In this document: piece after piece, positions 13,706-18,072 of the stretch
Layout of the letters: every line of letters starts with the position of its first letter
Position numbering within the stretch: position 1 is the first letter of the stretch
Position numbers and translations under genes: made by a program
Notes under the pieces: generated by a model
The model's database searches: none
Told to the model about the DNA's origin: nothing
The model's input: the letters and a program-made list of their open reading frames with translations, nothing else
Source of the DNA: Blastocatellia bacterium
GTDB lineage: Bacteria; Acidobacteriota; Blastocatellia; Pyrinomonadales; Pyrinomonadaceae
Assembly: GCA_013695195.1 (NCBI GenBank)
Contig: JACDAY010000277.1
Span: 1-18,072 of the forward strand
Reading direction: 5' to 3'
Length of the DNA: 18,072 nucleotides

Positions 13706-14623
13706 ATGGACGGTTTGTTAATCATAGATAAACCCGCAGGGCTTACGTCGCACGATGTAGTTGCCCGCGTGCGGCGTATCCTGAAAACTAAACGGGTCGG
13801 ACACACGGGAACGCTGGATCCTTTTGCGACGGGCGTAATGGTTATTCTTGTCGGAAAAGCGACGCGGCTGGCCCAATTTTTGGATAAAGACGAAAAGGAA
13901 TACGAAGCCGAAGTGCGATTCGGTTTTGAAACAGATACGGGAGACCGCACTGGAAGTGCAAAGTCTAAAGTCCAAAGTCTAAAGTCGGTTTCGCATACTG
14001 ATGTCGAATGCGTTTTGCATGAATTTCTTGGAGTGATTGAACAAACGCCGCCGATGTATTCAGCAAAAAAGGTTCAAGGCAAGAAGTTGTATGAACTGGC
14101 AAGAAAAGGTGTTGAAATTGAACGAAAGCCTGTAAACGTAATGATATATGAGTTGGAAATAATTCGAGGATTAGAGTTTAACACAAAGCGAAATCCTGAC
14201 TTTGGACATTGGACTTTGGACTTTGGACTCAAAGTGGTTTGTTCCGCCGGAACATACATCAGGACGCTTGCTGAAGATATCGGTCGAAAGGTTGGCACGG
14301 GAGCTCATCTTGCCGAATTGAGGCGAACGCGTGCCGGAAAATTCGATCTGCTGCATTCCGTTTCACTTGAAAAACTGGAAGAGCTAAACGATCCCGAAAA
14401 GTGTCTGATCCCAATGAACGCCGCGGTGGAACATCTGCCGAAAATTATTTTGAGCGAAGTAAGGGCCGAAAAAACAAAAAACGGGCTTTCCACGCGTTTT
14501 GACGATGGTGAACTCGAAGACGGACAGGCAGTTCAGATGATCGACGAATACGAAAATTTAATTGCAATCGGGTTTTACAACGTGACAGAAAAAGTTGTTC
14601 AACCGAAAGTCGTTTTGAGTTAA
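13706..14623 (+). CDS. truB: tRNA pseudouridine(55) synthase TruB, carrying two repeat-derived insertions
   Basis: TruB converts U55 of tRNAs to pseudouridine in the T-loop. The N-terminus has GLLIIDKPAGLTSHDVV, and the catalytic aspartate is D38 in GHTGTLDPFATGV. Other family blocks are PPMYSAKKVQGKKLYELAR, CSAGTYIRTLAEDIG and HLAELRRTRAGKF, followed by a PUA-like C-terminal region. Length 305 is within the normal range. Two stretches look foreign to the family: SAKSKVQSLKSV (near 86-97) and NPDFGHWTLDFGL (near 164-176). Both are encoded by CAAAGTC heptamer arrays, in opposite orientation, and both fall in loops between conserved blocks, so the enzyme is probably functional. ATG 13706 has no SD; it is divergent from recX. 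Confidence 0.93.
   Translation: MDGLLIIDKPAGLTSHDVVARVRRILKTKRVGHTGTLDPFATGVMVILVGKATRLAQFLDKDEKEYEAEVRFGFETDTGDRTGSAKSKVQSLKSVSHTDVECVLHEFLGVIEQTPPMYSAKKVQGKKLYELARKGVEIERKPVNVMIYELEIIRGLEFNTKRNPDFGHWTLDFGLKVVCSAGTYIRTLAEDIGRKVGTGAHLAELRRTRAGKFDLLHSVSLEKLEELNDPEKCLIPMNAAVEHLPKIILSEVRAEKTKNGLSTRFDDGELEDGQAVQMIDEYENLIAIGFYNVTEKVVQPKVVLS
13959..13986 (+). repeat. Heptamer array in truB, forward copy (CAAAGTC/TAAAGTC)
   Basis: Four perfect 7-nt units alternate CAAAGTC and TAAAGTC and are translated as KSKVQSLKS within TruB. Confidence 0.85.
14198..14225 (-). repeat. Heptamer array in truB, inverted copy (CAAAGTC)
   Basis: On the + strand the units are GACTTTG, GACATTG, GACTTTG and GACTTTG; on the minus strand this is CAAAGTC x4 with one mismatch. 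It is the reverse complement of the array at 13959-13986 and is translated as DFGHWTLDFGL. Confidence 0.85.
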
Positions 14624-14693
14624 AGTATAAAAATGTAATGCGAACTTTAGTTCGCCGTTTTTGCGGATTAAAGTCCTGCTTTTTGCTAAAGAT

Positions 14694-15698
14694 ATGAAAA
14701 AACGAAGTTTAGCAATTGGAATTGTCGGAGCGGTAGGCGCGGCAGTGGCAGCTAAAATGCTGACACGCTCAAAAGGCGTGAACTGGGACGATGTCTCGAC
14801 TCACGTTCCGCATTCGGAAAATTCCCATTTTGCTTCTGTCGACGGAGCGAGCATTCACTATCAGGAATTCGGCGATCCGGCAAAGCCGACATTGCTTCTT
14901 ATACACGGTTACACTGCTTCGGCCTATGTTTGGAACACGACGGCGCCTGCATTTGCCGAACAGGGTTTTCATGTTATTGCTGTTGATTTGCTCGGCTTCG
15001 GCTACTCTGAAAAGCCGTATTGGTTTGATTATTCGATAGAATCGCAGGCGCGTATGATCTCGCGGTTTATGAACCGTCTCGGCATCGGGCGCGCGACTGT
15101 CGTCGGCAGCTCATACGGCGGAGCTGTCGCCGCGACATTGGCCCTCGATTACCCCGAACGCGTCGAAAAACTCGTCCTCGTTAATGCAGTTTGCAACGAC
15201 GATCTAAAAAATCATCCGGTCCTGCGGCTTGCCTCAATACGAGGCGTCGGCGAAGTTATAACCCCGTTTCTGGCAGATTCAAAAACGTATTTACGGTATC
15301 GAATGCACGGAACGCTTGCGAAAGCGAATCATCATTTGATCACGAAGGAACGAATTTCATCCGTCCATCGCCCGCTGAAAGCAGCCGACGCACATCATTC
15401 TCTCCTCGCAACATCACGAAACTGGCGTGCAAAGCGTATCGAACACGATGCACACCTGATAAATCAGCCGACACTTATCATCTGGGGCGAGCAGGATAAT
15501 GTGATACCTATTCGAAGCGGCCTTATGCTCCACGATTCGATCCTAAATTCGCGACTGGTCGTTCTAAAGGACTGCGGCCACGTTCCGCACGAAGAAAAGA
15601 GCGAGATTTTTACAGAGCTCGTAACCGAGTTTTGCCGGGATAAAAAGGGCAGGATCACGGCAGTGAAGACGTTCGATTTAAAAGGTAACGAAAGTTAA
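14694..15698 (+). CDS. Alpha/beta-hydrolase with N-terminal hydrophobic anchor
   Basis: A 334-residue alpha/beta-hydrolase. Residues 6-23 (LAIGIVGAVGAAVAAKML) form a hydrophobic segment after KKR, likely a membrane anchor or uncleaved signal. The hydrolase core starts near 48. The oxyanion motif IHGYTAS is at 70-76, the nucleophile elbow GSSYGG has Ser140, the acid is Asp268 in IIWGEQDNVIP, and the catalytic base is His296 in DCGHVPHEE. All triad members are in place, so it should be an active esterase, lipase or C-C hydrolase. The substrate cannot be read from sequence. An upstream in-frame TTG at 14661 is ignored because the KKR-hydrophobic start fits ATG 14694. It follows truB by 70 bp on the same strand and may be co-transcribed. 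Confidence 0.88.
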   Translation: MKKRSLAIGIVGAVGAAVAAKMLTRSKGVNWDDVSTHVPHSENSHFASVDGASIHYQEFGDPAKPTLLLIHGYTASAYVWNTTAPAFAEQGFHVIAVDLLGFGYSEKPYWFDYSIESQARMISRFMNRLGIGRATVVGSSYGGAVAATLALDYPERVEKLVLVNAVCNDDLKNHPVLRLASIRGVGEVITPFLADSKTYLRYRMHGTLAKANHHLITKERISSVHRPLKAADAHHSLLATSRNWRAKRIEHDAHLINQPTLIIWGEQDNVIPIRSGLMLHDSILNSRLVVLKDCGHVPHEEKSEIFTELVTEFCRDKKGRITAVKTFDLKGNES

Positions 15699-15832
15699 AA
15701 ATATCGAAAGCGACCCGTGATTTTCCAGTCAAATAATTTATCTTCTGCCTTCGTCCTACATAACGAGAGGTTTTTGTTCCGAAATCCTTCGACGAATTAT
15801 TCTTTTCGGAAAACTAGGCAATAATCAACCCA

Positions 15833-16636
15833 ATGCACGAAAATGTTTTCTACGACAGTCGGATATTTTCAGCGCATATTGCGCTTATAAACAGCTTTTC
15901 GTCTGCATCTCTTTACGGGAAAGGTGTATTTACCACCATTTCCGTTCGTACTAAAAAGCTCTTCCTTTGGGAAAAACACTGGAGCAGATTATTGTTGAAT
16001 GCTTTAGCTGTGAAAATCGACCTTGTCGACTTTTCTGAAGAAACGGTAAAAAATGCGCTGTATCAAATTGTCGAAAAAAACAAACTCTTGAACGGACGCG
16101 CTCGCATTACTTTTTTCGACGAATCTTCGAGCAATCTCTGGCCCTTTGAAAGCAGCCGAAAAACAAGCCTTCTAATTACGACAGCAGACTGTCGCGAAAT
16201 CCCCGACAATTTTCGCACTGGTATTTCGACGTTCCAAATAAATTCAACTTCACCGCTCGCCGGCATAAAATCGTGTAATTATCTCGATAAGATTTTGACT
16301 TTGGACGACGCGAAGACACGCGGTTTCGATGAAGCGGTTTGTCTTAATGAGCGGGGTGAGATAACGTCGGCCTGCATGGCAAATATTTTTTGGCTGAAGG
16401 ACGGGAATCTGTACACGCCGTCTTTGAAAACCGGCTGTCTGCCCGGAACGACGCGTGAATTCGTGATCGAGAATATTGAATGCCTGGAAGTTGAGAGTGG
16501 CTCTGAAGCGTTAGACGAAACCGATTCAATCTTTTTGACATCGGCAGGTATAGGAATCGTCCAGGCTGCGGAATTTAATGGAAGAAAATTGAGCCGTCGG
16601 CCCCACGAAATTTTGGCGCTGCTCGGTCCCAGTTGA
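15833..16636 (+). CDS. Class IV PLP-dependent aminotransferase / 4-amino-4-deoxychorismate lyase-like
   Basis: Fold-type IV PLP enzymes include branched-chain aminotransferase (IlvE), D-amino-acid transaminase and aminodeoxychorismate lyase (PabC). The 267-residue protein has SLYGKGVFTTISV near 27-38, the PLP lysine Lys146 in GIKSCNYLDKILTLDDAK, the block LNERGEITSACMANIFWLKDG near 171-191 and TGCLPGTTREFV near 200-211, which binds the cofactor phosphate. The short length and the GVFTTI block favour a PabC-like lyase (p-aminobenzoate for folate) over IlvE, but the split is uncertain from sequence alone. No pabA/pabB neighbour is visible. The ATG at 15833 has no clear SD, and a 134-bp gap with no recognisable signal separates it from the hydrolase gene. 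Confidence 0.87.
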   Translation: MHENVFYDSRIFSAHIALINSFSSASLYGKGVFTTISVRTKKLFLWEKHWSRLLLNALAVKIDLVDFSEETVKNALYQIVEKNKLLNGRARITFFDESSSNLWPFESSRKTSLLITTADCREIPDNFRTGISTFQINSTSPLAGIKSCNYLDKILTLDDAKTRGFDEAVCLNERGEITSACMANIFWLKDGNLYTPSLKTGCLPGTTREFVIENIECLEVESGSEALDETDSIFLTSAGIGIVQAAEFNGRKLSRRPHEILALLGPS

Positions 16637-16664
16637 ACACTGCCGCACTTTTACCGCCGGAATT

Positions 16665-16976
16665 TTAAGCAGCTGTTTCGAAGAGCGCAAGAATCTGTTT
16701 GCCCTCAATCGAACGCGGATCGATGGTGCGAAGATGTTTTTGCCCCTGCATTTCCCAGATCGCCGTTACGGTCCCCTCTTTTTCAACTGCCTGGTAATGC
16801 ACGTCTTCCGGCTCGGCGAGAGATTCGGCAGGAGCATCATCCGCAGCTGTCGGAGCCGCTGGCTCGGCTTTTATTTCGGGTGCATGGATTGTGGTTTGTT
16901 TGGCTTCCTCAATTTCTGGTTTAGATTCTGTGGTCTCTTCGGCCTCTTCGGCGGCTTTTACAGCTTCGTCTGACAT
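16665..16976 (-). CDS. Small acidic protein of unknown function
   Basis: I do not recognise this 103-residue protein. Residues 1-60 are low-complexity and rich in Glu, Ala, Pro and Thr (AEEAEETTESKPEIEEAK, EIKAEPAAPTAADDAPAES) and are probably disordered. Residues about 60-100 look folded: HYQAVEKEGTVTAIWEMQGQ, then RTIDPRSIEGKQILALFE. No signal peptide or membrane segment is present. A GAGGAG at 16995-16990 lies 13 nt before the ATG, longer than ideal. It is transcribed on the same strand as hpd, 212 bp downstream of it, and converges with the aminotransferase gene. Confidence 0.65.
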   Translation of the reverse strand: MSDEAVKAAEEAEETTESKPEIEEAKQTTIHAPEIKAEPAAPTAADDAPAESLAEPEDVHYQAVEKEGTVTAIWEMQGQKHLRTIDPRSIEGKQILALFETAA

Positions 16977-17188
16977 TTACTTAAAATATCTCCTCAATTA
17001 TTTGTCTAATATCTTTTAAGATAACAAGAATTCTTACATATTAGGATTGTTCATGTCGAGTTTCATAGTTATCGAACAATAAGAAATGCCTGCACTTCTA
17101 TTTCAACATCCTTTGTCCCAATCAAATATTACGAATAAAAAATAACGGTTTTCGGTAATTTTCCTGACTTTTCAATTTCTTAATGGCG
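16977..17188. other. AT-rich spacer between hpd and the small acidic protein gene
   Basis: No gene seen. It holds the likely RBS of the acidic protein gene and a 7-bp inverted pair ATTGTTC/GAACAAT (17046-17052 and 17074-17080) with a 21-bp spacer, too weak to call an operator or terminator. Confidence 0.35.
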
Positions 17189-18072
17189 TTACAAATTCCC
17201 GCGCCGCCGCTGCTCTTCTTCTATCGAAACGAACAACGCTTTGAAATTGCCTTTGCCGAAACCTTTGCAGCCTTTGCGTTGGAGGATTTCGTAGAAGACT
17301 GTCGGGCGGTCTTCGACGGGTTTGGTGAAGATTTGTAATAGATAACCTTCTTCGTCGCGGTCGACCAGGATGCCGAGTTTTTTGAGGCTTTCGATTTCCT
17401 CGTCGATGTCGCCGACGCGTGAGGGAAGCTCGGCGTAGTAAGTGTCGGGAACGGTAAGGAATTCGACGCCGTTTTCGGCCAGTTTCGCGACCGTCGAGCG
17501 GATGTCTTTACACAATAAAGCGATGTGCTGGGCGCCGGCGGAGCGGTAGAAATCGATGTATTCCTGGATCTGGCTTTTGCCCTTTTTGCTTTCGGCGGGC
17601 TCATTGATCGGGAATTTTATGTTGTGTCCGCCGTCGGACATGACGATAGACATCAGGGCTGAATATTCGGTCGAGATGTCCTTGTCGTCAAACGTGATAT
17701 ACCGGAAAAATCCGAGCACATCACGGTAAAAGTCGCACCAGTAATTCATCCTGCCAAGCTCGACGTTGCCGACAATGTGATCCACAAGCTGTATGCCGAC
17801 CTCTTCGCCGGGCATGTTTTGTTCGATGAATCCCGGCAGGAAAATGCCGCTGTAGCTCTTAAGCTCCCCTCCTTTCAAAGGAGGGGTGGATGCCGCTTCG
17901 GCAGACGGGGTGGTGGTTTCTTCACCGTTAGAAGATCCCTTACTTACGTGCGGGCTACTGACACCATACGATATAAACGAGTGGATTGTGTCGCCGTATG
18001 TGTGAATGGCGGCCCGGCGGACCGAACCGTTTTCATCCTTTGAATCATGCGGCTCAATAAACGCTCTTGCAC
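17189..18072 (-). CDS. hpd: 4-hydroxyphenylpyruvate dioxygenase, 5' end beyond the window, with in-frame repeat insertion
   Basis: HPPD converts 4-hydroxyphenylpyruvate to homogentisate in tyrosine degradation, using Fe(II) and O2. The frame is open from the window end to a TAA at 17189, giving about 294 residues of the C-terminal part. The iron ligands are visible: His in QLVDHIVGNVE, His in AQHIALLCKDI and Glu in VFYEILQRKGCKGFGKGNF. The family signature GFGKGNFKALFVSIEEEQ closes the protein. Upstream, ARAFIEPHDSKDENGSVRRA and HTYGDTIHSFI match the usual inter-domain sequence. Where homologues run directly to YxGxFLPGF, about 35 extra residues intervene (SSPHVSK...TPSAEAASTPPLKGGELKS). Part of these is encoded by a hairpin repeat at 17866-17920. 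A TTG at 17878 is not the real start, since the homologous frame continues upstream. The N-terminus lies beyond 18072. Confidence 0.92.
   Translation of the reverse strand, partial: ARAFIEPHDSKDENGSVRRAAIHTYGDTIHSFISYGVSSPHVSKGSSNGEETTTPSAEAASTPPLKGGELKSYSGIFLPGFIEQNMPGEEVGIQLVDHIVGNVELGRMNYWCDFYRDVLGFFRYITFDDKDISTEYSALMSIVMSDGGHNIKFPINEPAESKKGKSQIQEYIDFYRSAGAQHIALLCKDIRSTVAKLAENGVEFLTVPDTYYAELPSRVGDIDEEIESLKKLGILVDRDEEGYLLQIFTKPVEDRPTVFYEILQRKGCKGFGKGNFKALFVSIEEEQRRRGNL
17866..17920 (+). repeat. GC-rich hairpin repeat element translated within hpd
   Basis: CCCCTCCTTT-C-AAAGGAGGGG (17866-17886) is a perfect 10-bp palindrome around one central base. It is followed by a second small hairpin TGCC-GCTTC-GGCA and then GACGGGGTGGTGG. 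The order 'CCCCTCC hairpin, TGGNTGCC...GGCA, GACGGGGTGGT' resembles a dispersed extragenic repeat I recall from many bacterial phyla, often translated as TPPLKGGE; that match is from memory. Confidence 0.7.

Noticed and set aside
13959..14225. CRISPR-like array in truB
   Set aside because: Units are only 7 nt, directly abutting without spacers, and in two short blocks of opposite orientation inside a gene; no cas genes.
17046..17080. ATTGTTC/GAACAAT inverted pair as an operator
   Set aside because: Only 7 bp with a 21-bp spacer in AT-rich DNA; expected by chance, and not placed at a clear promoter.
17189..17878. Taking TTG 17878 as the start of hpd
   Set aside because: The frame stays open upstream to the window end with residues (FIEPHDSKDENGSV, HTYGDTIHSF) that belong to HPPD; the TTG lies inside the repeat insertion.

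Overview
The window looks like chromosomal DNA from an Acidobacteriota member, most likely class Blastocatellia (Pyrinomonadaceae-like). This is inferred, not searched. The grounds are a very long Oar-type TonB-dependent receptor with an N-terminal carboxypeptidase-regulatory-like domain, secreted M28 and PD40 (TolB-like) proteins, a group 1h-type [NiFe]-hydrogenase remnant, mid-range GC, and many genes without a clear Shine-Dalgarno site. There are no phage, IS, CRISPR, tRNA or rRNA signals. Coding density is high and most genes are housekeeping or metabolic.

Layout. 1-3078 (minus strand): an M28 metallopeptidase whose C-terminus is interrupted by a stop, a small secreted protein of unknown function, and a secreted PD40 beta-propeller protein. 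3220-6307: a di-iron acyl-ACP desaturase-like protein (+) converging on an MBL-fold hydrolase (-), then a divergent geranylgeranyl-reductase-like flavoprotein (+). 6533-10261: the 1242-residue Oar-like outer-membrane receptor, with the only textbook RBS in the window and a rho-independent terminator behind it. 10393-12687: epoxyqueuosine reductase QueG (tRNA modification) and MoaA (molybdopterin), separated by about 340 bp holding an AT-rich hairpin and a multi-hairpin intergenic repeat. 12692-14623: a deletion remnant of a high-affinity hydrogenase small subunit, then recX (-), then truB (+). 14694-16636: an alpha/beta hydrolase and a class IV PLP aminotransferase (+). 16665-18072 (-): a small acidic protein and the 3' part of hpd (4-hydroxyphenylpyruvate dioxygenase), cut by the window end.

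The most interesting material is repeat invasion of genes and gene decay, not a new multi-gene system. (1) Five short arrays share one heptamer grammar, AANTCNN, with N fixed per locus (C, A or G). Two of them lie inside truB in opposite orientation and in frame, and one forms the start of a flavoprotein gene. (2) A GC-rich hairpin element is translated in frame inside hpd, adding roughly 35 residues. (3) An HhyS hydrogenase gene has lost its middle; its N- and C-terminal ends are fused out of frame. (4) The M28 peptidase is broken by an in-frame TGA with family-like sequence continuing after it.
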